DNA from: Filobacillus milosensis
Lineage (GTDB): Bacteria; Bacillota; Bacilli; Bacillales; Alkalibacillaceae
DNA length: 64,000 nucleotides
Direction of reading: 5' to 3'
Assembly: GCF_004402015.1 (NCBI RefSeq)
Contig: NZ_SOPW01000006.1
Span: 1 to 64,000 of the forward strand
Positions 9,443 through 19,430 of this stretch are shown piece after piece (positions within the stretch are counted from its first letter, which is position 1; each line of letters opens with the position of its first letter). The position numbers and the translations under genes are program-made. Under the pieces are notes generated by a model. It saw only the letters and a program-made list of their open reading frames with translations, was not told the DNA's origin and made no database searches.

Positions 9443-9479
9443 AAATAAAAAGAGAACTGCCATAAAAACAGTTCTCTTT
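9443..9479 (-). terminator. Terminator of the putative glycosidase gene
   Basis: On the minus strand AGAGAACTG, loop TTTTTATGG, CAGTTCTCT followed by TTTTATTTT. Confidence 0.85.
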
Positions 9480-9489
9480 AGCTTTAAAT

Positions 9490-10716
9490 TTAGTTTTTAG
9501 GGTCGTAGTCGACACCTCTAGTGTATTTATTGGAAGGATCCCAAATGAGGTATTCGTAAATTCCATTAGCATATAAAGCTTCGATCTGTGCTTGTACCTG
9601 CTTTGGACCATAAACAAATGGTGAACCTCTGTATAACCACGAAGCTGTGAAATCCTGGATCCATGGTCTACTTGTTGGTGCATTTTCTAATTTAGCGAGA
9701 ACCTCATTTTCTTTTTTAGCATATTCATCAACTAAACGATAAGGCTCTTTATCAGGGAATGGAATATCAAAATATCCAGGTCCCCAGTGACTTGGGTAAA
9801 TCATTGATGATATGACATCAACATTCTCTGAGATTTTTGTGAAATTCTGACCAATACCTGGTGCTTCTTCAATAGTTGCTGAATAACCAAATATGTCGAC
9901 TGATACATCCACTTGATAAGGTTCTAGCTCTTTCTTAGCGTATGCTACAAATTCTGAAACGGCTTTAACACGTTCTTTGACATTATCTAAACTGGCGTCG
10001 TCGTAATCCCCACGGCTGTACTCTAAAATTTCATCACGTCTCTCAAAACCTTCCGGGAATCTTACGTAATCGAATTGTATTTCCTGAAACCCTAATTTTG
10101 CTGCTTCTTTTGCAATTTCAACATTATACTTCCAAACGTCTTTGACGAATGGGTTAACAAATGCATCCTTGTTTCCGTTCTCCCAAATTTGCCCGTTTTC
10201 TTTAAATGACCATTCTGGCTTTTTGTGAGCTAAATACGTGTCTTTAAAGACAACAACTCTTGCAATAGGATAGATTTGCTCTTCTTCTAAACGCTCCAGC
10301 ATTGCTCGAGGTTCACTGATAAAGTTACGTGATGCCTCAAAGTAAGGTGAATCTTCAGCATACTTATAAGTAATATATCCATTGTCATCCTTCACATCAA
10401 TAACCATCGCATTTAGCGCTGTATTATTGATATAATCAATTAACCCTTCGAATTTTGAATTACCAGCCGAGTGACCCGTTAAAAAGATTCCTCGAACAGC
10501 ATCAGGATATTCAAAGTTTAATCCTGAATCATATACATATCTTGGTAATGGATCTGGTAAAACTCTCTCTTTAATATTAGTCTCAAAACCTTGTAAAAAA
10601 GAAACCGTTTTAATAGTTTCTTCTTCTGTGTTTTCTTCATCCGCAAACACTAGATTGGTTGTCCAAAAACACAGCAACAGCGCTACAACAAACATTATGT
10701 AATTTTTCTTTCTCAT
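9490..10716 (-). CDS. Secreted putative glycoside hydrolase (DUF4015/COG1306)
   Basis: 408-residue exported protein. The signal peptide is MRKKNYIMFVVALLLCFWTTNLVFA with a likely cut after FADEE or just before. The mature part matches, from memory, the putative glycosyl hydrolase family DUF4015: it opens with GIFLTGHSAG, then ALNAMVIDVKDDNGYITYKY, IYPIARVVVFKD, the strand FQEIQFDYVRFPEG and VSVDIFGYSA, consistent with a TIM barrel using several Asp residues. The substrate is not established; cell-wall or exopolysaccharide sugars are an inference from secretion. It is inserted between yjbC and trpS and transcribed alone. Confidence 0.75.
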   Translation of the reverse strand: MRKKNYIMFVVALLLCFWTTNLVFADEENTEEETIKTVSFLQGFETNIKERVLPDPLPRYVYDSGLNFEYPDAVRGIFLTGHSAGNSKFEGLIDYINNTALNAMVIDVKDDNGYITYKYAEDSPYFEASRNFISEPRAMLERLEEEQIYPIARVVVFKDTYLAHKKPEWSFKENGQIWENGNKDAFVNPFVKDVWKYNVEIAKEAAKLGFQEIQFDYVRFPEGFERRDEILEYSRGDYDDASLDNVKERVKAVSEFVAYAKKELEPYQVDVSVDIFGYSATIEEAPGIGQNFTKISENVDVISSMIYPSHWGPGYFDIPFPDKEPYRLVDEYAKKENEVLAKLENAPTSRPWIQDFTASWLYRGSPFVYGPKQVQAQIEALYANGIYEYLIWDPSNKYTRGVDYDPKN

Positions 10717-10878
10717 GTCGGCATTCCCCCAGTTGTTTCTCTTTATTACATTATATTATATTTAACAGAAAAATAGAGTACTATATTGAAATTTTTTGAA
10801 AAAATTTTCACCAAATTCTATTGAATATAATAATTTTCTAGGATATATTAATTTACTGAAGATAAATACCTAAAACAT

Positions 10879-10907
10879 TTGATTTTTATTAGTTTTTTGC
10901 ATATAAT
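10879..10907 (+). promoter_or_regulatory. Promoter of the T-box-trpS transcript
   Basis: TTGATT (10879-10884), a 17-bp spacer, then a perfect TATAAT (10902-10907), about 20 bases before the first T-box stem. Typical sigma-A spacing. Confidence 0.7.
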
Positions 10908-10919
10908 ATTTGAACAACT

Positions 10920-11150
10920 AATGACAGATAAATGCAAGGACAAAGCTTAAGTAAATCTTCACCTCTCATAACAGTGAGCCTGGATAGTGGGAACAGGTAT
11001 GTATGTGCAGATTGAAGTTGGGGCTTTAGAGCAGAATTTCCGGTTCGCAACCGTTAATAAGCGTTTTAAGATGACCTTATTGTATTAAGGTAATTAGGGT
11101 GGCACCGCGGTCCATTCGTCCCTATTTTAAGGGGATGAGTGGTTTTTTTT
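10920..11150 (+). promoter_or_regulatory. T-box riboswitch, tRNA-Trp
   Basis: Leader of trpS. The antiterminator T-box sequence AGGGTGGCACCGCGG is at 11096-11110. It is followed by a terminator stem (CCATTCGTCCC pairing with GGGGATGAGTGG) and an eight-T run ending near 11149. The upstream part holds the stem I region, including GTGAGCC and GGGAACAGG. A plausible specifier codon is the TGG at 11019-11021 (GAAGTTGGGG), fitting tryptophan. In this family uncharged tRNA pairs with the specifier and with the T-box and prevents termination. Confidence 0.93.
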
Positions 11151-11177
11151 GTTTTTTATAATCTATAAACGTTATGA

Positions 11178-12224
<1,047 letters not shown>

Positions 12225-12226
12225 AC

Positions 12227-12264
12227 CAAAAAATCTCTCACAAAAATGCTGTGAGAGATTTTTT
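12227..12264 (+). terminator. trpS terminator
   Basis: TCTCTCAC, loop AAAAATGCT, GTGAGAGA followed by TTTTTT. Confidence 0.9.
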
Positions 12265-12270
12265 GATTTA

Positions 12271-12350
12271 ATACTCAAATTGAAATTTTTAGTACTCAAG
12301 TTTTCTAATAAGTTCTCAAGATTTTTCAGTAAGTACTTGTGATCACTAGG
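12271..12350. repeat. Degenerate 20-21-nt tandem array
   Basis: Four consecutive units of 20, 20, 21 and 19 nt starting at 12271, 12291, 12311 and 12332. The shared core is AGTACTCAAG or AGTTCTCAAG followed by a T-rich half; the first unit begins ATACTCAAAT. The array follows the trpS terminator directly. A similar array with the core AGTGTCCAATT lies at 58706-58828. Function unknown. Confidence 0.55.
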
Positions 12351-12398
12351 CCCTATTCTAAACCATCATTTTCCACTAAAGTTTCCGGGTTTATTTAA

Positions 12399-13163
12399 TT
12401 ATGAAGAGCCTTTAAGGACATTTTTCTTTCGTTGTTCCATTTCCCAAAGTCTTTCGAAAAACGGTTGGCCTTTTGCCATCTTTTCACATAATTCCTCGTG
12501 TTTAGAATTCCAACCTGACTTTACTTCATTTAACAATAATTCGTATCCTTCATTAAATGACATCACTTGAATTTTCTTATACAACTCAGGTTTCCATTCT
12601 GTTAACCAGTACCTTAATTCATCAATACGCTGGCTTTGGTTCAGTTGATCAATCATCAACATTAATAAGTGTTTTAATTGTCGTTCTTTTCTTGTAAGAC
12701 CGACCATATAAACAGGTTCTAGTGATAGCAAATGGTGTTCTTTGTGTCGTATTGGTCTTTTGAAGGAGAAAGTCATCGGAACTTTTTGTTTAACAAGGTC
12801 TAAGACTAGCCTTTCTTGTCGCGGTATTAGACGACTTTTTCTAACAGGTATCTCATAACCTAAAGTATCTACAGCTAATGCATGTTCACCATCAGTCACA
12901 ACAAACGCATAATCTAGGGAGATCCTCTTATGATGTTTTTTTAAATAAGCACGTTGGTAAACTTGCTCTAGAAGTATTTTAGGGAGATCTTGCATGTTAT
13001 TTTCTATGTAGTTATAAAGCTCTTCTTCTACATGTACAACAGGTATTTGGTCTAAGAGCTCAATGGCATCCTCTTTACGCCACTCGTGAAATTGACAGAC
13101 GTTATATCCATTCTCTTCACCTTCAAACCAATTCACCCAAATATCATGAACGTATAACATCAT
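12399..13163 (-). CDS. yjbA: DUF3603 family protein YjbA
   Basis: 254-residue soluble protein homologous to B. subtilis YjbA (DUF3603), an uncharacterised Firmicutes family. It begins [32 protein letters not shown] and has no membrane segment, signal or known catalytic motif. The start ATG has GAGGGA upstream; a second ATG follows immediately. It is convergent with trpS, and the trpS-yjbA neighbourhood is conserved in Bacillus. Confidence 0.8.
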   Translation of the reverse strand: MMLYVHDIWVNWFEGEENGYNVCQFHEWRKEDAIELLDQIPVVHVEEELYNYIENNMQDLPKILLEQVYQRAYLKKHHKRISLDYAFVVTDGEHALAVDTLGYEIPVRKSRLIPRQERLVLDLVKQKVPMTFSFKRPIRHKEHHLLSLEPVYMVGLTRKERQLKHLLMLMIDQLNQSQRIDELRYWLTEWKPELYKKIQVMSFNEGYELLLNEVKSGWNSKHEELCEKMAKGQPFFERLWEMEQRKKNVLKGSS

Positions 13164-13232
13164 AATCCCTCACTTTTCATAATCCTCCATTTATGCTCAT
13201 TATGACCAAGAGATTTATTTTTATTCTTAAAT

Positions 13233-13439
13233 TTATGAATCAAATGGGCTTTTATACATAGCAAAGAACATAAAGAATAGACCACTAGGGACTAGATAAC
13301 ACTCTGGACGTTTATATATAAAAATCAAAAAATCATATGTGGGCATACCTGCTGGCAAAAAATTCAAGTACCCTATAATTGCTACTCCACCGACACATGT
13401 GAAGCCAAATCCAATTAAAAATAAGACTAACTGCCACAT
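13233..13439 (-). CDS. Small membrane protein
   Basis: 68 residues, MWQLVLFLIGFGF..., with one hydrophobic segment at about residues 2-25, a polar loop (YKRPE) and a second at about 45-62. The start is the ATG at 13439, with TTGGAGGTT upstream; the reading that begins eight codons earlier would place the ribosome binding site inside the gene. It lies 69 bases upstream of yjbA on the same strand and may be co-transcribed. Family not recognised. Confidence 0.6.
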   Translation of the reverse strand: MWQLVLFLIGFGFTCVGGVAIIGYLNFLPAGMPTYDFLIFIYKRPECYLVPSGLFFMFFAMYKSPFDS

Positions 13440-13585
13440 ATTGTAACCTCCAAGCTTGTCCACTCGTCATATAATATGTATATGATGACATGTCAAAAAT
13501 ATTTAATAATAATCATCCTTTACTTATATGAAATTTAAGTGTAAATTTAAATTTAGGGTATTTTTACAGAGAGAGGGACAGTTTA

Positions 13586-14599
13586 ATGGTTTCAAAGCGA
13601 CAAGAGAAAAGACGGAGAGAGAAAAAACGTAAAAGAAAAACGATTATATCCATCATGTTGATTTTGTTCTTGAGCATGATTATGTTTTTTGTCTTCCAAT
13701 ATTGGGAAGCAAAATCTGAATCAAACGCGGACATTGAGGGTAGAAATGACGGCAATGAAGAAGATCGAACCGGGCATGGGGGCGATTTCGATGCAGAAGA
13801 ACCACTTGATGAAACAATTAATGTGTTAATCTTAGGGGAAGACTCTGATGCGCAAGGTGGTTCAAGAACGGATACAATCATGATTGGTCAATACGATACT
13901 GAACATGATCGAGCTAAGCTAGTATCAATTATGAGAGATACTTATGTTGAAATTCCTGGTCATGGACATAATAAAATAAATGCGGCTTACGCTTTTGGCG
14001 GCCCTGAATTATTACGAAAAACCATAAAAGAAAACTTTAATATAGACATTAACGACTATGCAATAGTTGATTTTAGAGGGTTTGAACGTATTGTAGATGA
14101 AATTGCCCCGGATGGTATTGAAATTGATGTTGAAAAACGTATGTATTATACCGATGAAGCTGCAGGCTTAAGCATTAATTTAGAAGAGGGTGTCCAAAAG
14201 CTTGATGGTGAAGAATTATTAGGATACGCTCGCTTTAGAAATGATCGTGAAAGTGACTTTGGCCGCGTTAGACGACAACAACAAGTCATGAGTGCACTCA
14301 AAGAAGAAATGCTGTCGTTTGCAAGTCTTTTAAAAATCCCGAAAGCAATAGGTACTATTGAGCCATATATTGAAACTACGATGTCAAGACCAGATATTGT
14401 AAAATTTGCAACTGATTTTCTATTAAACAAACCTGATGAAGTTGAAACAATGCGAATTCCACTTGATGGTACTTATAGTAGTAAAAGTTACGAGCATGCA
14501 GGGTTAGCATTAAGTATTAACTTATCTAAAAATAGAGAAGCATTTCAAGAGTTCTTTACTTCACAACCAAAAGAAGATGATGAAACAAAACAAAATTAA
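13586..14599 (+). CDS. LytR-CpsA-Psr (LCP) family cell-wall ligase
   Basis: 337-residue membrane protein of the LCP family, which transfers undecaprenyl-phosphate-linked glycopolymers such as teichoic acids to peptidoglycan outside the cell. The N-terminus is short and strongly basic (KRQEKRRREKKRKRKT). One transmembrane helix follows at about residues 19-40, then an acidic linker and the LCP domain: VLILGEDSD, SRTDTIMIGQYD, SIMRDTYVEIPGHGHNKINAAYAFGG, and RFRNDRESDFGRVRRQQQ with the conserved Arg residues. It is transcribed alone, convergent with fabF. Several paralogues are usual in Bacillaceae, so no TagT/U/V assignment is made. Confidence 0.88.
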   Translation: MVSKRQEKRRREKKRKRKTIISIMLILFLSMIMFFVFQYWEAKSESNADIEGRNDGNEEDRTGHGGDFDAEEPLDETINVLILGEDSDAQGGSRTDTIMIGQYDTEHDRAKLVSIMRDTYVEIPGHGHNKINAAYAFGGPELLRKTIKENFNIDINDYAIVDFRGFERIVDEIAPDGIEIDVEKRMYYTDEAAGLSINLEEGVQKLDGEELLGYARFRNDRESDFGRVRRQQQVMSALKEEMLSFASLLKIPKAIGTIEPYIETTMSRPDIVKFATDFLLNKPDEVETMRIPLDGTYSSKSYEHAGLALSINLSKNREAFQEFFTSQPKEDDETKQN

Positions 14600-14640
14600 A
14601 CGGATACTAATTCTGAAACAGAAGAGAATTCAAATTAAAC

Positions 14641-14679
14641 AAAACCTCCCACTTCCTAACTGGAAATGGGAGGTTTTTT
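14641..14679. terminator. Bidirectional terminator LCP gene / fabF
   Basis: AACCTCCCAcTTCC, loop TAACT, GGAAaTGGGAGGTT followed by TTTT; the A-rich opposite side suits fabF. Confidence 0.85.
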
Positions 14680-14683
14680 AAAA

Positions 14684-15919
14684 TTAATCATTAAATTTTT
14701 TAAATACAAGTGAAGCATTGTGGCCACCAAAGCCAAGTGAATTAGACATCGCTACCTTTACCTCTTGTTGACGTGCTTCGTTAGGTACATAATCTAAGTC
14801 ACACTCTTCATCTGGTGTTTCATAGTTCATAGTTGGCGGCATAATACTCTCTTTAATACTTAAACAAGTAATAATGGCCTCAATACCACCTGCAGCTCCT
14901 AACAGGTGCCCTGTCATTGATTTTGTAGAGCTCACCCCTAACTTATGGGCATGATCTTTGAATACAGTTTTAACAGCATTTGTTTCATATTTATCATTTA
15001 ATTCTGTGCTTGTACCATGAGCATTGATATAGTCCATTTCATCAATATTCACTTCCGCGTCATCTAATGCCTGTTGCATCGCACGCGCAGCGCCTTCCCC
15101 CTCTGGCGCTGGAGCTGTAATATGATAAGCATCCCCTGTTGAGCCATACCCAACAATTTCAGCATAAATTTTTGCTCCACGTTTTTGAGCAGATTCTAAT
15201 GATTCAAGGATTACAACACCTGAACCTTCACCCATTACAAAGCCGCTTCTTTCTTTATCAAATGGACGGCTGGCTGTTTTAGGGTCTGTACTCTTAGATA
15301 ATGCGCCCATAGAAGAGAAACCGGCTATCGACATATGGTTAAATGGCGCTTCTGCACCTCCAGTAATCATGGCATCAGCCTCACCGCGTTCAATCACTTT
15401 AAATGCATCTCCAATTGAATTCGTACCAGATGCACAAGCTGTTACTGAACAAGAGTTAATCCCCTTTGCCCCTAAGATAATAGATACTTGACCAGAAGCC
15501 ATATCTGGAATAATCATCGGAATGAAGAATGGACTAACTCGGCCTTTATCCTGATATTTTCTAAAACTTTCTTCGTATGTGGTCATTCCACCAATTCCTG
15601 AACCTATCCATACACCAACACGATTAGCGTTTCCTTCGTTAATTTCTAAACCTGAATCTTCGACCGCCATTTTCGAAGCAGCAACTGCATATTGCGTAAA
15701 CAAGTCCATTTTACGCTTTTCTTTTTTCTCCATATAATTAGTTGCATCAAAATCTCTGACTTCACCAGCAATTTTCACTGAAAAATCTTCTGGATCTAAT
15801 TTTGTTAAATCACCAATTCCAACATTTCCATTCGTAATATTATTCCACATTGTATTCACATCGTTACCGACTGGAGAAACAACTCCTAAACCAGTAACAA
15901 CTACTCTTCTTTTAGACAT
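14684..15919 (-). CDS. fabF: Beta-ketoacyl-ACP synthase II
   Basis: 411-residue condensing enzyme that elongates acyl-ACP with malonyl-ACP in type II fatty acid synthesis. The active-site Cys 162 is in [11 protein letters not shown]. The catalytic histidines are in [12 protein letters not shown] and [11 protein letters not shown], and the C-terminal glycine-rich [10 protein letters not shown] is present. It follows fabH by 16 bases in one operon and ends at the terminator shared with the LCP gene. Expression should follow the FapR-like site upstream of fabH. Confidence 0.97.
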   Translation of the reverse strand: MSKRRVVVTGLGVVSPVGNDVNTMWNNITNGNVGIGDLTKLDPEDFSVKIAGEVRDFDATNYMEKKEKRKMDLFTQYAVAASKMAVEDSGLEINEGNANRVGVWIGSGIGGMTTYEESFRKYQDKGRVSPFFIPMIIPDMASGQVSIILGAKGINSCSVTACASGTNSIGDAFKVIERGEADAMITGGAEAPFNHMSIAGFSSMGALSKSTDPKTASRPFDKERSGFVMGEGSGVVILESLESAQKRGAKIYAEIVGYGSTGDAYHITAPAPEGEGAARAMQQALDDAEVNIDEMDYINAHGTSTELNDKYETNAVKTVFKDHAHKLGVSSTKSMTGHLLGAAGGIEAIITCLSIKESIMPPTMNYETPDEECDLDYVPNEARQQEVKVAMSNSLGFGGHNASLVFKKFND

Positions 15920-15935
15920 AGTTTATAACCTCCTC

Positions 15936-16874
15936 TTATTTTCCCCAGCGTAATGCGACAGCACCCCACGTTAGGCCGCCACCGAAACCAACTAAGATTA
16001 CTGTTTCATCCTCTTTAATATTGCCTGCTTTTACATCTTCAGACAAAGCAATTGGGATTGAAGCTGCTGAAGTATTTCCGTATTTGTCTACTGATTTAGA
16101 CATTTTTTCAACTGGTATATCTAGTTTCTCTCTTGCAACTTCCATAATACGTATATTAGCTTGATGAGGAATTAAATAATCCACATCATCTTTAGTCAAC
16201 CCAGCTTTTTCAATAACATTTAAAGCTGAATCTCCCATTTGTCTTACCGCAAATTTAAATACTTCTCGACCGTTCATATGAATAAAGTCTTCTTGAGTTT
16301 GATGCAAGTGTGGAATGCCTGTGCCATCAGCACCTAGTTCAAATGATAGGATTCCACGGTTATCAGATACTGGTCCAATAACTGCAGCACCTGCACCATC
16401 ACCAAATAATACACAAGTATTTCGATCTTCCCAATTTGTAATTTTAGAAAGTTTCTCAACACCTACAACTAAGATGTTTTTGTGGGTGTTTGACTCAATA
16501 AATTGCTTAGCCGTAACCATTCCATAAATAAATCCAGAACACGCAGCACTAATATCCATTGCCGACGCTTTAAAAGCTCCTAAACGCTCCTGGATTTGGC
16601 ATGCAACTGAAGGAAAACCCATATCAGGCGTAACAGTTGCAACCAAAATCATATCAAGCTCTTCTCCTGATATTCCGGCTTCCTCTAATGCATCTACTGC
16701 TGCATAATACGCCATATGTGATGTGTTAATTTCATCTGGTGCAATTCGACGCTCTTCTATTCCGGTTCGTGTACGAATCCAATCATCAGACGTATCTACG
16801 ATTTTTTCTAAATCCTTATTTGTAACAATATTATCTGGAACATAATGTCCAGTACCAACAATACCTGCTTTCAT
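15936..16874 (-). CDS. fabH: Beta-ketoacyl-ACP synthase III
   Basis: 312-residue initiating condensing enzyme that joins acyl-CoA (branched short-chain primers in Bacillaceae) to malonyl-ACP. The active-site Cys 112 is in [12 protein letters not shown], with catalytic His in PHQANIRI and Asn in YGNTSAAS. The C-terminus [10 protein letters not shown] is typical. The ATG has GAGGAGAT upstream. First gene of the fabH-fabF operon. The comZ gene that lies upstream of fabHA in B. subtilis is absent here. Confidence 0.97.
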   Translation of the reverse strand: MKAGIVGTGHYVPDNIVTNKDLEKIVDTSDDWIRTRTGIEERRIAPDEINTSHMAYYAAVDALEEAGISGEELDMILVATVTPDMGFPSVACQIQERLGAFKASAMDISAACSGFIYGMVTAKQFIESNTHKNILVVGVEKLSKITNWEDRNTCVLFGDGAGAAVIGPVSDNRGILSFELGADGTGIPHLHQTQEDFIHMNGREVFKFAVRQMGDSALNVIEKAGLTKDDVDYLIPHQANIRIMEVAREKLDIPVEKMSKSVDKYGNTSAASIPIALSEDVKAGNIKEDETVILVGFGGGLTWGAVALRWGK

Positions 16875-16909
16875 ATGGTCATCTCCTCATTACAAACTAT
16901 TATTATCAT

Positions 16910-16938
16910 ATATTATGACCTGGTTATAATTTTATCAA
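16910..16938 (-). promoter_or_regulatory. fabH promoter with FapR-like operator
   Basis: On the minus strand -35 TTGATA (16938-16933), a 17-bp spacer and -10 TAATAT (16915-16910). A 19-bp near-perfect palindrome (16912-16930; ATTATAACC, A, GGTCATAAT on the minus strand) fills the spacer and overlaps the -10. FapR, the malonyl-CoA-sensing repressor of fab genes, binds TTAGTACC-type inverted repeats. The half-site match is partial (TTA..ACC), but position and symmetry fit. Confidence 0.55.
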
Positions 16939-16961
16939 AAAAAGAGCCGAAAGAAAAGGTC

Positions 16962-17924
16962 TTAATCTCCAATTCTTCCGGATTTTAAATATTGTTGTAT
17001 CGCTTCTTCAACTCGTTCTCGTGTGCTTTCAGGCACTGTGTCTCCATATTTGCCTAAGTAAACATATTGATCATCGAAACCATAACTAATGATACCTGAA
17101 GGCAATTCATCTCGATTATATTGATTAGCGATTTCTAAATATAGTTTTTCTAAATCTTGAATAGTACTTGTCAGGACATATTTAGGTGATATATCATGTT
17201 GGTCATTTATGTAACCAATTGAATAAATGTCATGTTCTGATGCCTTCTCAATTATGGGTACATTGAATCCATCACCTGCAGGGTAAACCACATCGATACC
17301 ATCATCCATTAGATTATTGAATAAAGATAACGCTCGTTTTTGGTCATACCAATCAAATACAGATCTTAATATCACTCTAATGCTTGGATCAGTATCTTTT
17401 ACCCCTTCAAAAAAACCTTGTACTTCAGGTTGGTTTTGAAATGCAGATATGATAGCAATTTTCTTTAGTTTGGTCATTTGAGCAGACAAAACGCCTGCAA
17501 AGTATCCCATATCATAACCATCAAAATGAATACTGGTAATATTGTTATCAAACGTGTTACCGTTAAAATATACAAAATGAATGTTAGGATAGTATTCATT
17601 GATTTGATCGAAATATTTTCCAAATGATGCACCATGTCCAAAAATAAGGTTCACACCTTGACGATCCATATCTTTCACATATTCTTCTGTTTTTCTTAAT
17701 GAATTAACATTTTCTTTAGTGATGACACTTACATTGTGCTCGTCCTTTATATTTAACACACCTAAGTAAGCGCCTTTCCCCCATGTCTCATCATGAATCG
17801 TCCCATCTACCAGTAACCCAACGTTATTCAACTGTCCTCGGTCAAATAACTGTCCACAACTTGTCAAAATTGTGGTTGCCATTATAACAACCATCATCGT
17901 CCATACTATTCTCAACCCCAGCAC
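16962..17924 (-). CDS. med: Med-like BMP-family lipoprotein
   Basis: 320 residues, homologous to B. subtilis Med, a positive regulator of comK, and to basic membrane protein (BMP) substrate-binding lipoproteins. The lipobox is ILTSC near residues 20-24. It is followed by VGLLVDGTIHDETWGKGAYLG, GVNLIFGHGASFG, VQGFFEG and VVYPAGDGFNVPIIEKA, as in Med. The start is uncertain: the GTG at 17924 touches its nearest AG-rich site and internal starts exist. It lies upstream of fabH as in B. subtilis, with comZ missing between them. Whether it regulates comK here is inference. Confidence 0.8.
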   Translation of the reverse strand: MLGLRIVWTMMVVIMATTILTSCGQLFDRGQLNNVGLLVDGTIHDETWGKGAYLGVLNIKDEHNVSVITKENVNSLRKTEEYVKDMDRQGVNLIFGHGASFGKYFDQINEYYPNIHFVYFNGNTFDNNITSIHFDGYDMGYFAGVLSAQMTKLKKIAIISAFQNQPEVQGFFEGVKDTDPSIRVILRSVFDWYDQKRALSLFNNLMDDGIDVVYPAGDGFNVPIIEKASEHDIYSIGYINDQHDISPKYVLTSTIQDLEKLYLEIANQYNRDELPSGIISYGFDDQYVYLGKYGDTVPESTRERVEEAIQQYLKSGRIGD

Positions 17925-18010
17925 TCCGATTCTGGATATAAGTATATATAACTATTTTGTCGCTTTTCTTCAGATATAGCAACCATTCAGGTTAAAAATT
18001 TACTCAAAAT

Positions 18011-18424
18011 TTACTTAATTAAGTGGATGGAACACTCACCCTCTCCGTTAAGTTTAATATGGTCTGGGAATTGTGAGTAATCTTTTAAGCTTGCTAAAAA
18101 TATAATTTTTTCATCAATAAGTTGTTCTCCGTTCTGCTTACGGTTGTAATCACTGTCATGTACTTTAATAATTTGATCTTCAAGTTTATAAAATTCACAT
18201 AAAAGATTATCTATTGTAAAATCATAATAACAATCTGCCCGCAAAGGCTCTTTAGAGTCATACAAATGAAAGGAAGCATGTCTTCCAATTTTAGCAAAGC
18301 GTTCAAACTTCTCATCGTCTTCTTCATAATGATCTTGACCAAAAACTTCTATATCTTGATTGATCAAATGTTTAACTAATTCATAAGGAAGTGGTTGGAA
18401 ACACCCTTTTATAAAAATCTTCAT
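18011..18424 (-). CDS. YjaV-like hypothetical protein
   Basis: 137-residue soluble protein beginning MKIFIKGCFQPLPYELVKHLINQDIEVFGQDH, which resembles the first beta-alpha-beta unit of a Rossmann fold. The GxxGxxG motif is absent (GCFQPLPY), and the protein is too short for an epimerase. B. subtilis has a similarly placed small gene, yjaV, next to med, and I take this as its counterpart mainly from position. Function unknown. Confidence 0.6.
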   Translation of the reverse strand: MKIFIKGCFQPLPYELVKHLINQDIEVFGQDHYEEDDEKFERFAKIGRHASFHLYDSKEPLRADCYYDFTIDNLLCEFYKLEDQIIKVHDSDYNRKQNGEQLIDEKIIFLASLKDYSQFPDHIKLNGEGECSIHLIK

Positions 18425-18538
18425 TTTAATCCATCCTTTTGTGTCTATAATGGAAACATCAATTAAAAAATATTTATTTTTTTAAAAACCTTTGGTAAAC
18501 TGTACTTTGGAATGTATTGATAAATGAGGTGACAATAT

Positions 18539-18718
18539 ATGCGTTTAATTTGGACAGTAATCTGGAGTTTCTTATTAAGTTTAATGGTTGTTTATGTACT
18601 AGCTAGTATGACTGGTGATGACTTTAGCTTAACATTAGCAACGGTTCTAACAGCGCTATTCACCCTAGCAGCAGTAATACTAGGAGATGGCGTTATAAAA
18701 GAAGACTCACCGAATTAA
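18539..18718 (+). CDS. yjzD: DUF2929 small membrane protein YjzD
   Basis: 59-residue protein MRLIWTVIWSFLLSLMVVYV... with two transmembrane segments (about residues 3-24 and 29-50) and a short polar tail. It matches the DUF2929/YjzD family, found near fabH-med in Bacillus. The ATG has GAGGTGA six bases upstream. It is divergent from the yjaV-like gene and is followed at once by a strong terminator. Function unknown. Confidence 0.8.
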   Translation: MRLIWTVIWSFLLSLMVVYVLASMTGDDFSLTLATVLTALFTLAAVILGDGVIKEDSPN

Positions 18719-18723
18719 TAGGA

Positions 18724-18769
18724 GAGGTTGACTCAAATTTAAATGACGTTGAGTCAACCTCTTTTTTTT
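18724..18769 (+). terminator. yjzD terminator
   Basis: GAGGTTGACTCA, 14-base loop, TGAGTCAACCTC, then eight T. Confidence 0.92.
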
Positions 18770-18816
18770 AACAACATCATGATGTGTGTTATACCTTATT
18801 AAGATTATATGAATAA

Positions 18817-19064
18817 TGTCTAGCGCAAATCGGCCAACGACTGGGTGACTTCCCGACAAATCCTACGATAAGTCAACATCGACTCGTTATCACTCGTCGT
18901 GTTTCCTTTAACTCGGCTTAGTCGATCCAGTCACTGGCTCGTAAAGAACAACTTCAATCGAAGGAATTTCGATTGTTAGTTGTTCTTATCAGGTTGTTAC
19001 AGTCAGTTCAATTTCAATTGTTACTGACTGTTAAACGTAGCTAAACTTCCGTTTTGCGCCTTTC
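18817..19064. repeat. 248-bp structured intergenic repeat element
   Basis: Non-coding, more GC-rich than its flanks. The ends form an imperfect terminal inverted repeat (GCGCAAATCGG at 18823 and CCGTTTTGCGC near 19050-19059). Inside are nested stems: GACTGG with CCAGTC; AGAACAACT with AGTTGTTCT enclosing TCAATCGA and TTCGATTG; and ACAGTCAGT with ACTGACTGT. It looks like the genome-dispersed hairpin elements of Bacillaceae that begin GTCTAGC; only one copy of this type is seen here. It abuts the stop codon of the next gene. Confidence 0.6.
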
Positions 19065-19358
19065 TTAATACCAAGGTAATAAACTTAATGCAGCTATGGC
19101 AGTCAAAGGTAAGATTAATCGTCTTAAACCTACTCCAGGTGGATAGCCATAATATCCGCCATACGGATAATATCCCCCATACGGATAAAACTGACGTTGC
19201 TGCTCTTGAAATACTGGTGTTACAAGGTAAATATGCTCATCATCCAAATCAACAATGACACCTTGTAACGAATCTCCTTGGGTCGTTTCCACTAACACGT
19301 ACTGTTTCATGTGTTTCTTACATAAATTATACATATGATCCTTTGAATAAGTATTCAC
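19065..19358 (-). CDS. Small protein with Tyr/Gly/Pro repeat tail
   Basis: 97 residues in three parts. The N-terminal 50 residues (MNTYSKDHMYNLCKKHMKQYVLVETTQGDSLQGVIVDLDDEHIYLVTP) resemble a small beta-barrel with an Sm-like pattern. The middle has repeats of YPYGGYY followed by GYPPG (about residues 58-75). The C-terminus is hydrophobic (LRRLILPLTAIAALSLLPWY). Such Tyr/Gly/Pro repeats occur in spore-coat and surface proteins of Bacillaceae, but a coat role is inference. The start is GTG, with GGGAGGT eight bases upstream. Confidence 0.6.
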   Translation of the reverse strand: MNTYSKDHMYNLCKKHMKQYVLVETTQGDSLQGVIVDLDDEHIYLVTPVFQEQQRQFYPYGGYYPYGGYYGYPPGVGLRRLILPLTAIAALSLLPWY

Positions 19359-19430
19359 AGAATCGTACCTCCCTTTTCACGATTAACTTATTCAAAAAAT
19401 CCATGATATGTGCACAGATTAGGAGGAATT

